Shown here: positions 10,620 through 22,476 of the stretch, one piece after another
How positions within the stretch are numbered: position 1 is the first letter of the stretch
Layout of the letters: each line of letters starts with the position of its first letter
NCBI GenBank assembly: GCA_028571685.1
Contig: CM053148.1
Location: 87,256,001 to 87,320,000 of the forward strand
DNA from: Heterohyrax brucei
Lineage: Eukaryota > Chordata > Mammalia > Hyracoidea > Procaviidae
Reading direction: 5' to 3'
DNA: 64,000 nt
Notes under the pieces: model-generated
The model's database searches: none
Told to the model about the DNA's origin: nothing
The model's input: the letters and a program-made list of their open reading frames with translations, nothing else
Made by a program: the position numbers and the translations under genes

Positions 10620-10765
10620 ATGCAGACCACTCAGAATATTCCTTGGCACATAATAGGAATTCAACAAATGTCGGCAGTTGGTATGTATCATCGTTGTGAA
10701 GTAACAAGTCACAATCCTGAGGTATTGAAGTGACTTGTTCCAGTTTACACAGCTGATAAATGCTG
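10620..10765 (+). repeat. MIR-like SINE remnant
   Basis: CTTGGCACATAATAGGAATT followed by CAACAAATG matches the 3' part of mammalian MIR. GACTTGTTCCAGTTTACACA resembles the MIR core. Very old. Confidence 0.5.
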
Positions 10766-12703
10766 CAGCTGTTCCAATACTTTTTAAGTATATTTTACTG
10801 GAGTTACATTACAGTATGAGATGAAATGGTAAAAAATTTTCTTGAGAAATATTTACCTTTTATCTTGATGTTTTATACATTTAAAGATTGTCAGTATTTC
10901 CTTTAAAATTATCAGTGATTTCAAGATGATTGTTTGCTTTACATTGATTTTATTAAAAACTTGCCTCTGTTTACATGTTAAAACAATTTATGCTGATTTC
11001 ATGTGGTTTTATTTTATTTTTAGGTTTGTAGAATTCACATTGTGCCCATTAGAGTTGCTTATAGGATCATTCATGTAAGTTTTTGAATTTATTTTATAGG
11101 AACTTAAGGTAATTTTTCAATGGGACTATGAGACCCTTTGGTACTTGCCAAATCTCTGTTTTAAATTAATAGTCTTTCCTGGTGTTGTATTTTCTGAGAG
11201 TAGAATTCAGTCCATTACTGTATCTAACAGAAGCTTGTAAAACAGGGTAAGGTAAAACTATGATTGAGAAGCTTAAGTTCTGTGGTGTTGAGACACGTCT
11301 TTGCTGTGTTGGAGAGAAGGTCAGGAGATACTGTGGGAGAAAACTTAGGGGCAAGCTTAACAACCAAGAGGTTACCTGAAAGCAATCCTCACTTGGGAAA
11401 TTCTGTGTAGTGTTTTGACTTTTGAAAATGTGGCTTTCATTTTCACTGTGTCTCTAATACTTTAATGAGTCTTTAATAGGTTCTTGGTTATTATTTAATA
11501 TTAAATATTTGTTGCAACAGAAAACGATTTGGTATATTTACCAATTCTACTATATTGAAACGGTTTTTACTTTCTGGATTTGTACATTGATGATGCATGA
11601 AAGAATTCAATTCCTTTATAGAAAATTGTTTCAATTATGAAATAGAATGCCATTTTTCTAAGTTTAATATTCTTGAAAGCCAATGATATTAAACTAGCTT
11701 TGTTAGGACTTATTTTAAGACCATAGATTTAACCTATGTGGAAAGACACTGGAAAATAATAAGTCACAACGTATTTTCACTATCAGTAGTAACTTCACGG
11801 AAGAAAAGCAAAACAAATAAATCCTCCATTGACAAGTGTTTTACATGTGGAGACATAAAGTTTCTGGCTAAGATATCTGTCTTTTCAGAGCTACATCTTC
11901 CAAAGCAAATGGTTGTCGTTTAACTTTGCGAAAGGCAGGAAATTTGTGTTTGGATTAGTTCTGTAGTAAGGACATCTAGGTTCCCCAGATCTCTTCCCAA
12001 GAGGGATGTCCATTCCCAAGATTGTTGGAAGAAGTTTAATTTCCTCATAATCACTGCCTTCCCTTTGAGATATTTTAATGACTTTATTCAAATGATTCAA
12101 AACTAAAAACAAGTTTTGACATAGTAAAATGAAAATATTATTTATAGGATTATTATTAGTCCCCAAAGTCACAAATTATCTGTGCAATCAAAACAAAGAA
12201 TATATTTAAGAATAAAAAATGTATTGCACAACTATAATGACAAGCTTAGTGTAAATAGGAGGTTCAGAGTTTATTTTATAACAGCACTACAAATTTTAAA
12301 TGCAGAATAAAATCAAGGGAACTGTTTTAATCACAGATTTTTAATGAAGCATTCTCATGTGAAAGAGGACTCGAACTATAAATAATGTATTTATCCCTTA
12401 TTTTCATATTTGTTGAGTAAACAAAACATATTTTCATAGAAATTAGATGTCAACAGAGATATATTTTATACTCATGGAAACCTGTATTTCAAAATTAGCT
12501 TACTGAAGAAAACAAACAAAAAAAGCTTTCACATCACTAAAGAATCTAGTGTCTGTTGAACACAATTATTAGTGAATGATATTAAGAAGTATTTATTAAT
12601 TGTAACATTTGAAGAACTGATGGTTTCAATACACAATGAATTTGTTCAGCCTATTTAAATGTTTAATTACTGGTAAAATTTATCTTCACTAAAAACAAAA
12701 ATT
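10766..12703. other. Long unique AT-rich stretch
   Basis: About 1.9 kb with no recognised repeat or gene. One splice-site-bounded 51-bp segment (11024-11074) is discussed as a weak exon candidate. The frames at 11738-11923 (plus) and 11891-12172 (minus) show no domain. Confidence 0.45.
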
Positions 12704-12883
12704 CAGAACCCTACCAGCACAGTGACTAAGTGTTTGGATGCTGACCAAAAGGTCAGTAGTTCAAATGGACCAGCTGCTCCTTGGTAATCCTATAGGACAA
12801 TTCTACTCTGTCCTGCAGGGTCACTATGAGTCAGAATTGACTGGATGGCAATAGATTTAAAAAACAAACAAACAAACAAAAAG
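12704..12883 (+). mobile_element. AfroSINE-like SINE with (AAAC)n tail
   Basis: Head GAACCCTACCAGCACAGTGA, AGTAGTTCAAATGGACC, AATTCTACTCTGTCCTGCAG, tail GTCACTATGAGTCAGAATTG, then an intact A-rich tail with AAAC units to 12883. Confidence 0.93.
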
Positions 12884-12992
12884 TTTTAAATATGTTAAAA
12901 TAAGTTCACTTTATGTGTTATTAAAGACTTAACAATCAATAACCAAATCACTCCCTAGGCCTTTTTTTAAATTAATTTATTTAAAGTTCAAC

Positions 12993-13322
12993 ATGGGATG
13001 GGATTTAGAGATAATGCTGAAAACATTTTCACAAAATCAACAAGTTAGATATTTCTATACTTCCTCTGTATTTCTGTTATCTAGAGTTATCTCCTATATA
13101 AGCTCAGGGCAGTACATGACCTTTCATAGAAATTCTAAATTCTTTTCTGTCGATCCCAAAACACCGAGGCTAACAGCACTAGGCCCACAGAGTGAGAAAG
13201 TACTCAGTGCTCATCAAGGCAGAACGGATTTAGAATGTCTGGGGCTGAGTCTCAATCCTACCGGTTGTGTAAACTTGGACACGTTATTTGATTTCCCTGA
13301 AATATTGTCTTCTTATCTATAA
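12993..13322 (+). other. Open frame of 109 codons, probably not a gene
   Basis: No motif or signal is recognised. Its last third reads through the MIR at 13205-13327. There is no codon bias or supporting context. Most likely a chance frame. Confidence 0.5.
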
Positions 13323-13327
13323 AACGT
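13205..13327 (+). repeat. MIR SINE
   Basis: GTCTGGGGCTGAGTCTCAAT, TTGTGTAAACTTGGACACGT and CCTGAAATATTGTCTTC follow the order of the MIR core (visit to clinic-style GTGTGACCTTGGGCAAGTT counterpart), with a TCTATAAAACG end. Confidence 0.7.
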
Positions 13328-13462
13328 GACTGTGACAATGGGCTTAAGTATCGAAAGGACTGCATGGGCATCGTGCAGGACCAGGCAGTGTTTCCTTAGG
13401 TTGGTCACAGGGTCGCTATGAGTTGAAATATACTAGACGGCACCTAAGGACAACGTCTATAC
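13328..13462 (+). mobile_element. RTE LINE 3'-end fragment
   Basis: ACAATGGGCTTAAGTATCGA, CAGGACCAGGCAGTGTTTCC, AGGGTCGCTATGAGTTG and the terminal GGCACCTAAGGACAAC. Abuts the MIR. Confidence 0.88.
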
Positions 13463-13808
13463 AATGAAAACAGTGACAATAACATTTACCTAAAAATGTT
13501 ATTTTGAAAATGAAGAGGCTCTGCGTGTGAGGTTCTGTCCACAGTACATGCTGAAAGTATATTTGCTTTCATGCCTGTGACATCTATCTAATTTTCTTGA
13601 GCTCTAATAATTCTATCCATCTCAGTCAGAATTGCTTTTCTCTCTTTTGCTATCCTTTCTTCTCCTATCTCCCCCATTCCTTCATTCTCTGCAGACTCTT
13701 CATTCCGGGTTAAACAAAGATCTATCTTGCAACTCATCCCTACTAAAAAAGAACATATTTCATGTGGAAAAATTTTTAAAAAAAAATCCAGTGAGGGTTT
13801 AAAATACA
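13463..13808. other. Unique sequence
   Basis: Pyrimidine-rich at 13620-13700. Nothing else seen. Confidence 0.5.
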
Positions 13809-13867
13809 GTCTCCTAGGGTCTCCATGAGTCAGATCTGACTCAACGGCACTTGGCTTGGCTTGGCTC
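13809..13867 (+). mobile_element. AfroSINE 3'-end fragment
   Basis: Only the tail is present: AGGGTCTCCATGAGTCAGAT, CTGACTCAACGGCACTTGGC, then repeated TTGGC units. Confidence 0.85.
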
Positions 13868-16800
13868 TAAGAGTTTTTAAAATTGTAGGAAATTAAAAAC
13901 CAAAACAACCTGGAAAACTCCATAACAAATGTTTATTTACTTCCAGTCTCATCTCATGAAGGCTTTCCAGAAACCACTTAAGCATAATTTGACCTGGGGG
14001 CCTTCATATCTGCATGGAGCAGTGATTGGCCCAGGGTCTAATGAAGGGTCCCCAAAGGACCCCAAAGGGTCCCCAAATGGATCAACTATTTTCCTGGTTC
14101 ATCTAAAGATGTATGCTCCAAAACCTGAAAGCTGAGTGTTGCTTTGTATGTGTACTGTTTCTTTAGTGTCTCTATTCTATTTGCTTTCAAGATAATCTCA
14201 TGTGACTTGTAATTTTTTTTTAATTTTTATGATTTGTTCACTTACCCATGGTTTCATGGAAAGCAGAGCTACATGGTTAACCCTTTTTGTTTTCCATAGG
14301 CCAGTTCCTAGCCCCACGTCAATGTTTCCCATCTGCCCATAGCTTGTGCTAAGCAAATGTTCAATGGAATATAATTCAGAATTTTTTTCACAGAACAGAA
14401 GAAAACTGAAAAATCCAGCCCCTCAAATTTTACTATAATGCTACTCTTACCTTTAGTTTTATGCTGTGGTAAGGCAAATAGCAAGGTTTTCAAAATGTTG
14501 TAATGGACTTATAAAGGGGAAAATATGGTACCAAATATGACATTTTCTTTTTCTCTGAGGCAAAAGAATAACTAAGAGCATTGGCTATTTTGATTACACA
14601 CTTAAAATCACTTTGGCATTTATGCAACCATTTAGTTCCTGTATTTTTTTCCTTAGAGTATGGCGTAATATAGTTTGCACTCAGCATGTATATTTAAGTG
14701 ACATTTCAGTGAAATGTGAAATGTTCATAATAGTATGTTTTCATCATATTATCTATTTCTCAGGATATATATAAATTGAAATTTGATACAAAAAGGAATG
14801 TTGCTTCCTCCAGTCTACATAATTCACTGAAATGTATCTACTAAATGTCCCTGGGTTTGACATCATGCATTATCTTGGGAACTGTTACTTTTTCACTATT
14901 CACATGATATTTTTTTTTCAGTCTGCAATTCAAAGTAATACAGCTAAGTTTTGTTCACATACATAGTTCAGCATTTTAAAGGATCGTTTTCTTTAACACA
15001 TATTAAAGCTAAAATTTTAACCACAATAAGGGAAGTATTCTACCTTTAATATGCAATACTATTGTTCAAAATAAACATGAAGTGTTTTTGAATAGTATAA
15101 TGAGGTTTTCAACCCAGTAACAAAATATTTAAGAACTAATCAATCATGTCGATGTTGCACTTTGTCAGTTTAGGTAAGCTAGAGCTGAGTTTCCCGAAAT
15201 TTCCTTTTCTTCATGCTTACAGCATAGGACTGGCTACAATAGCAATGTGCGTGACATTTGGAAAGCTGTCATCATGTTCAGAAGGACAGTGCTTAGCGTC
15301 AGAGATGCCACTCTATCTCATGTATGATTTTTACTAATTCTTGATGACATGGGGGCATTAGGAAGATCTACAACTCTTTCCACTTTACCCTAAAATTCTC
15401 ATTAAGCCTTTTGAGTCCTGGGGTAGGTCAGCGTGCAAGTCTATGGTAGTTACATGGCATGCTTGTTTTGAAGGTTGCCCACGTTGTTGAGAGTGGAAAC
15501 ACTGAGAGATAAACATAGATTCCAGTTTGGTCATTCTGTTCTCATTTGTTCCAGGTTTTTCTTGCTTTCCTCAAGTTTTTTCTTTTTCTTAACAACTTCC
15601 AGTATTGTTGACCTAATGTCACTGTATGGCCACCACCAGGTGTGGAGGATGCGGGTGACATAGACTTCTCAACTGTTCACAATTGGAGACTTTATTAAAA
15701 TCCTTCAAGTGATCTTTACTTCCTTAATTAGCAAATGAATGATGAACATAGTTTGTAAGGTCTAATATCCCTTATTCCTTGTTTTTTGTTCTCCTCCTAC
15801 TTCACAGACTGAAACAGAAAACAATCAACAAAGGATTTACTTTTTCGGAGATAAGGGTCTTTATTGCAGGATTATTTGTAATAGCAGATACAGGAAAAAA
15901 ATCCAAATGTCACTAGAAGCCTGGGTATACAGACTATTTTATGACTCCTCAAAGGACTGGCATGGCTCAGGTAAACAAAATAAACATGATCTCTTCAACT
16001 TTGATGTGGAAATATTGTTGAGAGACCAGAGAAAGCCACAGAGGATTAAATAGATTACATTTTAGATAAGTCATAGCAAAGTAAAAAGTGCATACAAACA
16101 CCTGCACACACACATACACACACACCCAAGCTTATACAGTACCACCTAGGAAAGCCACATGTTGCATAAGGCAGGAACCTGTCAGAAAAGGATGATTCAA
16201 ATATTCTCTACTAATAAAGAGCATTTTGAAAGTGGAACAAGTGCACCTGTCAAAGGCAGAGATCTTGGGAGAAACTGGAAGCACAAGGCAGTTTCTTCAT
16301 GCTCTGACACACAGGCTTCACTGTGTTTCCAAAAGTAACACTGAAAAGATAACAACATAAGCCCAGAAGATATTGAAAAAAAAGAAGAAGAAGATGAAGG
16401 CTTACCTTAAATTAAAAAATAGAAAGGATAGGAAAAGAAGCAAAACACTGCAACACATCTTGCTACTGAGTTTGGGGAACACACAAGTGTTTTACATACA
16501 CAAATATAATCTAAAACTAATCAGGACAATGAAAATGATTGTGAAACTTCAAATAGAAACTGATACAAGTAACTGAATTATACATCAATTTCCTGACATA
16601 ACCACTCAGAGACATAAAGACTCAGCTTAAGTAACTCAAAAACACAGCATTTTTGCTGTGAATACATAACGGAAAGTATGAGGGCAAAGGAAACCTCAAA
16701 CCACACAGGTAGCCTATGAAGTAGTGTTAATAATTATATTTTGATTTTGGATTATTTCATTTCATTGTATTTTAATGAAAGTAAGTAATTATACTAATAT

Positions 16801-17584
16801 AAAGTAAGATTTACTTTTTAAGAAAACAAGTATGAAAGAAATTGTACTGGCCTTGTAGTGGTCAGTTTGAAAGGAAAACATACTATTAGCCTTATCATTT
16901 TATTTTTTTTTTTTTAATTCCACAGCTTATATTTCCCAGTTTGGGGCCTCCAGGCAGAAAACAGCAGGTCATGACAAGTAAGCTAACCCACCTACTGCAG
17001 CGAACGTGGATTCCAGTTTGGATGCTCTGGTTGTGGTCTGCTCGCATTCGTCCCAGTTTAGGATTATAATTTGGGAAGTAAAATGTCACTTGAGAAAACA
17101 CACAGACATGTAAGATTAATAGTTTATTTTTCAATTTGTAAGTCACGTCCAAAACTTACACTTTTCAAATTGATATCCTTGTGTAACTAACAAATGCCAT
17201 AGTAATTCCTACCTAGCTACTAAAACTGTTACTTTTATTACAAAACTAACAGAGGTCTTAAAAAACAAAGTGTCAGAACATTTGTACTAATAAAATAACT
17301 GAAGAGGACTTATGATATTTTGTAATTACGTGTAACTCTTAAGCTAAGTCTCATAAGCTTATAGCTAAGGAATTTAAGTTGTTCTATGACCAATAGCCAC
17401 TTTGTAGCTTAAAAGATGAAAATATCAGGCTGAATTTGAGTACCAGGTACATGGGGAATGTAAAGAAGATTGGAGCTCCAGGAGAGATAATTTTCAGAAA
17501 TTAATTGATGATGTCATGTATCAATATAGTAGAAAAGAGTTAGACAGTATGAAGAGGTTAAGGAAGAGGAAGCATATGCAAAAC
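13868..17584. other. Long unique region
   Basis: About 3.7 kb with no gene or recognised mobile element. Contains a small GGGTCC/GGACCC dyad (14046-14075), a (CA)n stretch near 16108-16127 and short poorly supported frames (13929-14135, 15146-15337, 15475-15663, 16895-17152). Candidate host unique sequence. Confidence 0.45.
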
Positions 17585-17735
17585 TGGTGGACTAGTTGCT
17601 AATCATTTGACTGCTAACTAAAAGGTATGCACTTGGCATCAATCCAGTACTCCTTGGAAACCCCATCGGGCAGTTCTACTCCATCCTACTGGGCATTATG
17701 AGTTCGTATTGATTCAATAGCAACCAGTAATAGTA
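17585..17735 (+). mobile_element. AfroSINE-like SINE, diverged
   Basis: GGACTAGTTGCTAATCATTT head region, GTACTCCTTGGAAACCCCAT, CGGGCAGTTCTACTCCATCC, ATTATGAGTTCGTATTG tail. Confidence 0.9.
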
Positions 17736-17937
17736 ATATACATAATACTGAACAAACAAGACAATTAGTTCCAAGAAAGTGGAACTTAAATAATGTCTAG
17801 AAAAGAAGAAAACATTCCAATAGTTTCCTTTAAAAATAAAAATAGAAAATAAGGGTTAGCTCTTTCAGAAAGGAGCTGGAAGATGCCTCCTAAATGGGAT
17901 CTCCTATAGTGAACTTCCTAAATGATTCACATACTGT

Positions 17938-18085
17938 AAACACTTGAGGCATAGTAGTTAAGAGCTACAAAGTCAGCAGTTTGAATCCCCTAGCCACTCC
18001 TGGGAAACTTTATGGGGCAGTTCTACTGTGTCCTGCAGGGTTACTATTAGTTGGAACTGACTCTATAGCAACAGATTTAGTTTGT
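17938..18085 (+). mobile_element. AfroSINE-like SINE
   Basis: GAGGCATAGTAGTTAAGAGC head, CAGCAGTTTGAATCCCC B box, TATGGGGCAGTTCTACTGTG, tail TTACTATTAGTTGGAACTG. Confidence 0.92.
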
Positions 18086-18494
18086 TTTTAAATTATTTAC
18101 ATATGCATAGTAAGATAAATGCTGAGTATCAATCTAACGAATATCACCATGTCACTGTATCAGGAAACTGTGGATACTAGAAAAATGTTGCTATGAGTTA
18201 AATTTTCATTGTGTATAGTAGAAGCTAATAATAGTGCCACCTAGAAAATAATAGTATTAAAAATGATGATAGATACAAGATATTTTTAGGCCAGAATATT
18301 AGTAACACAATAATTGTAAAGAATTGTGGGTGGCTGCTGGTGCTCTTACTGAAAACTTACTGTTTTAAAGAAAAAACAACTTCATCTGTTCAAGATTCCA
18401 CGAATGGTCTGAACTTTTCTGCCTAACCTACACAGATGATCTGAAACTACATGAATTACCAGTGGTCTCACTCACAGCTCTGGACTATGAATGG
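18086..18494. other. Unique sequence
   Basis: No feature recognised in about 400 bp. Confidence 0.5.
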
Positions 18495-18710
18495 CTGGTT
18501 GGTGTAGGTGAATTTAGTTGAATGGCTTGTGTTGTTTCTGCTTTGCATTGTCTGATAGAGTATAGAACTGTGTTCCACACAGTGTTCAGTGTTGATTTTT
18601 CAGAAGTAGATCACCAGGACTTTCTTCTGAGACACCTCTGAATGAATTGAACTTGTAACATTTCAGTTAGTAGTTGAGTGCATTGACCATTTGCATAACC
18701 CAAGACCTCC
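18495..18710 (-). mobile_element. AfroSINE, long variant (type 2)
   Basis: Central module AGATCACCAGGACTTTCTTC and TGAGACACCTCTGAATG, then CATTTCAGTTAGTAGTTGAG and terminal ACCCAAGACCTCC. The left tail is strongly decayed. Confidence 0.82.
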
Positions 18711-18899
18711 AAGACATGCTGTCAATGGTTCATATTTGCCCTTTGTTGCTTCATCCTCCAACAGGCTAACCTGAGCTTCTTTTCACAGAAGAAGGGCCCC
18801 CAGTGTAAGAAGTCTGTGATGATGTACAAGCAGCTTTTCATGCTTTTGAGTTGCATTTGCTATTGTCTAAGACAAGTTCACAGCTGCTATAGTTAAGAC
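18711..18899. other. Unclassified sequence before the LTR
   Basis: No feature recognised. Confidence 0.4.
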
Positions 18900-19538
18900 T
18901 GTGTGTCAGTTTAACTGGACCATGATTCTCAGTGTTTCAGCAGTTTATAATGCTGTCGTGACCCGCATGACAGCATCTGCAAGTGGTACCGGCTGGGGAG
19001 GGTCCTGTGGGGACTTCTCATCCTCTCCGCCTTCATTTCTCAGTCTTCCACTGAGAACTTCCTTCCTGCTCACCTTGCCAAGGTTTTGGCTTGTTGGGAT
19101 TCCAGCATCTGTCTCTTTCTTTTGTCTTCTGATCTCTTGTTCTTAGGACCTGAGCTAGCAGCTTTCCTGTCAACCTTAGGGCTTGTAGGTCTTCAGAGCC
19201 TGAGAGGTAAGAGTCGTCTCCTCTAGCTGGCTGATCTTGGGTCCCGCAGTCCCTCCAGCTGTGTGAACCAGGAGAAATCTAGCCTTCCTGCCTCCCATTT
19301 TAGGATTCCTCAACCATCATAGCCTGTGAGTGGGAACTCTGCTCTCTGACTTGATGACCTTGGCTTTGTCAGCTTTTGTGGCTGCGTGAGTTGGGAGAGG
19401 CCTCTGTGCTGAGCTAAGACTTGGGGCATCTCACTTTCTATAATTGCATGAGTTGTTTTCTTTTATATCTCTCTCTCTCTATATATATATTTATACAGTT
19501 CACAGGTTTTTCTTCTCTAGAGAACAGAACCTAAGACA
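18900..19538 (+). mobile_element. ERVL-type solo LTR (MLT2-like)
   Basis: 639 bp bounded by TG...CA. The start TGTGTGTCAGTTTAACTGG and early CATGATTCTCAGTGTTTCAG recall MLT2-type LTRs. The end, CTTCTCTAGAGAACAGAACC then TAAGACA, is the common 3' end of such LTRs. Flanks AAGAC (18895-18899) and ATGAC (19539-19543) are a 4/5 match for a 5-bp duplication. The 81-codon frame at 18901-19146 lies inside and is not a gene. No internal viral sequence. Confidence 0.65.
19467..19492. repeat. (TC)n(TA)n microsatellite
   Basis: Lies just before the LTR end, where such tracts are common. Confidence 0.9.
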
Positions 19539-20591
19539 ATGACTAAATTTAGAGTCTGGATGTCAAGAAATAACCTCTACCTTTTGAAGGGTAGAGTATT
19601 AAACTAAAATTGCAAAGCAACATGCATAGATATCTAGAAGGAATTTCTGATTATTAAGTTGTCTATTACATTAAATATTGGAAACAATGTGTCTTCTGTA
19701 CCCACATAGTAATGATAAAATCTGAATTAATGTTTTTATAAGGACTAAAATCATAATAAGTTAGACAGATGTTTGTCTAGAGCATATCTTCACAGAGCAA
19801 TGTAAAATATATGTATGTACATTTTATAGTGAACAGCAGTATATATACTTTCCTAGGAGTTTGAATAATCGATAATTTTCTTACCTTTGTAACAAATGTA
19901 GAACTAGAGTCTTGATGGAACAAGTATCTGTCACATTAGTGCAAATAGTTTCTATCTCTCAGTTAAACATGTAAGGGCATCCAAAGACTAACGAGTTCAT
20001 CAGTTTTCCTAAAGGGTGTGCAGATATATCTGTCTTTGCAAAGAAGAGTGCCACATGTGTTCTTTATTGTATCACTAAATAAGATTCTTATTTGAAAATA
20101 CTAGTATGTGCTTCAACTAACATGACCACTTTTCAGACATAATTTTATAAGAAGTTTCTGTCAGCTGTGTTGATGTTTCCAAACTAAAGTATCATTTAAT
20201 ATAATGAATGCTAATTTCCTATATGATAGTCAGTTGGACTGAAAGTATTCGTAGAATGTCCGAAAATATTTGTTATTCTTGTTGGTGTTGTTTCAACAAG
20301 AGGAAAACAGTTAATTATGTCAAAACTTCACATAACAGGGGAGAACCTAATGCTTACATTTATATTTTTTAGTTGGACTTAACTAATTCTAAAACAGATA
20401 TCTTTCTAGTAATACAGTGAAATTTACATGTCGATATTCAGTATCAAGGACATTTTTTGCAAGTTTTGCCAAAACTGCGTATTCATCCTAAAGTCATTTT
20501 TAAGACAACTTGTCAGAGCTGACTTGACAGCAGCTAATTTTTAGGATATCTATGATCAGAAAGGTTGGGCCATTCAAGGCAAGCTTTTTTA
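19539..20591. other. Unique AT-rich sequence
   Basis: About 1 kb, nothing identified on either strand. Confidence 0.5.
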
Positions 20592-20839
20592 TGTCTTAGT
20601 AGTGTTGCTATAACAAAAATACCACAGGTAGATCACTTTAACCAACAGAAATTGGTTCTTTTATAGCTTAAGAGGCTGGAAATCTGAAATTAGTGCATCA
20701 ACTTCAGAGGAAGGCTCTCTCTCTCTGTGTTGTCTCTGCGGGAAGGTCCTTGCAGTTAACCCTCTTCTGGGCTAGGAGTTTATTAGCACATGAATACCAG
20801 GTCCAAAGGATATGCTCCATTCTACTCTTGTTTCTTTTA

Positions 20840-22133
20840 ATTTCTTCTTTTTACTTTATTTATTTATTTTTGTTATGATTCAGTGAAACCATATAATTCA
20901 ATTTTGCACACTCGCCTCTCTGCAACTCTATCTGCTCTCCCCCAACTCTGTGACAGCACACTTCTCTTTTCATTCTTTACTTCTAGTATCCTCTCAATGG
21001 ATACCTGTCCTCTCTTCTCCACACTATCCTCTCCCCTCTGCTAAGAAACCCATAGAGATGCTCTGTGTCCCCGAGGGCAGTCTAACCGTTGCCTGAAGTA
21101 TCGACCTCGGTACTGATTTCAGGTCTAGGGCAGCAGCAAGTCTCGGGCCCAGGTTTCCATGGGACCCTCCAGATTGCTGGACCATCAACTCTGGTCCTTT
21201 AGTGGCATTCTTGACCTGCCCACCTCCTTTTCTTGGGCTATGTCAGGGACTCTACAATGTGTCTCCTATCAAGGCTGTCTTTGGCAGTGGCTGGGCACTA
21301 TCTGATTCATCAGGTCTTGTGCTGATGCAGTCTCCCAATCATATGGGTCCTTCTGTCTCCTGGGCTCATTTTTCCTCACATCTTTGATGTTCTCTGTCCT
21401 AATCTGTCCCAGATGGAATGGGAGAAATTGATATTCCTCAGATGGCCACTTTCTGGATTTCAGACCCCAAGTGCCGCTCACCAATATTGTATACAGAAGA
21501 CTCTCTAAGCAAAAGGCTAGTTATGCCAATTGACCTCAATGTCCTTCGAAAACATAGCCCCCAGACCCCTGTCCCTGCTACTCTATCCTTTGAAATGTTA
21601 GACTGAATTTAGTTAACCTTTTAATTTATGGTGTGGTCCAGTTATTTTGACCTGTTTTCCACTGAGTGCATTCACACCCTTCGCCCAACCAATTCCTATT
21701 GACTATCTAATCTATGAAGACAGATAGAAGCTATCAAAGAGTCTTTTCTTCTTCATTTAAGCCCTTTCTTAGGTCCTTGTAATAGTGGTCTTATATAATA
21801 CTTGTCTTTTTGTAGTCTACTGATTTCACTCAGCACAACATCTTCTAGTTGATGCCAAGTTATAAGATACTTCCTAAAATCATCACTGTTCTTTATCTAT
21901 GCAATGATATATATATATATCTATATATGTACCATAAAAGCCAAGTGCTGTCGAGTCGGATCCGACCATAGTTTGTTTATATATATATGTGTGTGTATAT
22001 ATATATGTATATGTACACCATAGTTTGTTTATCCATTCATCTCTTAATGGGCACCTAGGTTGATTCCATCTGTTTGCTGTTGTGGACAGTGCTGCAATGA
22101 ACACTTGTGTGCATGTGCATGTATCTTTTCACA
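20840..22133 (-). mobile_element. 5'-truncated L1 (3' region), antisense
   Basis: T-rich left end (TTACTTTATTTATTTATTTT) is the L1 A-tail reversed. Then come CAGATGGCCACTTTCTGGAT, GTCTTATATAATACTTGTC, GATTTCACTCAGCACAACAT and TTGTTTATCCATTCATC, in the order of an antisense mammalian L1 3' end. ACTCTTGTTTCTTT at 20824-20837 recurs at 22134-22147, a 14-bp target duplication inside the host LTR. Confidence 0.88.
21905..22014. repeat. (TA)n/(TG)n tracts around a SINE scrap
   Basis: TA-rich tracts at 21905-21930 and 21978-22014 flank a minus-strand SINE-tail scrap at 21932-21967 (GTGCTGTCGAGTCGGATCCG). CCATAGTTTGTTTAT is present on both sides of the right tract (21965, 22018), so a short duplication or a tiny insertion happened here inside the L1. 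Confidence 0.8.
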
Positions 22134-22227
22134 ACTCTTGTTTCTTTATGATCTGATGCCGTTCTGCTGTCTGCTCAGTCATCATTTACATTGCAAAAAA
22201 AGACTGACTAAAGATACAGTCTAAACC

Positions 22228-22360
22228 TATGGATTCAGACTCATAGCAACTCAATAGAGCAGAGCAGAACTGCCCCATAGGGTCTTCAAGGAATATTTAG
22301 TAGGTTCAAACCACTGACCTTTGGATTATCAGTTGAGCTCCTAACCATTTTCTCACAAGA
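22228..22360 (-). mobile_element. AfroSINE-like SINE inside the split LTR
   Basis: TATGGATTCAGACTCATAGC, CAGAACTGCCCCATAGGGTC, ACCACTGACCTTTGGATTAT, CTCCTAACCATTTTCTCAC. Sits between the L1 and the resumption of the LTR. Confidence 0.9.
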
Positions 22361-22476
22361 CATAGGGTAACCGCATCCAACCACAAAATGATGGACCATC
22401 ACACAATACTGGGGATCACGGCCTGGTTACAAGTTGACAAGCATTGTAGAAGGGTCACACAATTCAAACCATGAGA

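Larger units (their letters stand above)
20592..22476 (-). mobile_element. Afrotherian MaLR-type solo LTR, split by L1 and SINE
   Basis: The left half (20592-20839) shows TGTCTTAGTAGTGTTGCTAT, AGGCTGGAAATCTGAAA and GGTCCAAAGGATATGCTCCA. The right half resumes with ATGATGGACCATCACACAAT, ACTGGGGATCACGGCCTGG and AAACCATGAGA. Both halves match the family seen intact at 24641, 45260 and 62090. The gap holds an antisense L1 and an AfroSINE. Antisense, with no internal region. Confidence 0.85.

Noticed and set aside
12993-13322. 109-codon frame as a small protein gene
   Set aside because: The last third is MIR sequence and the rest shows no domain or context.
18901-19146. 81-codon hydrophobic frame as a membrane protein
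   Set aside because: It begins one base after the LTR start and is explained by pyrimidine-rich LTR sequence.
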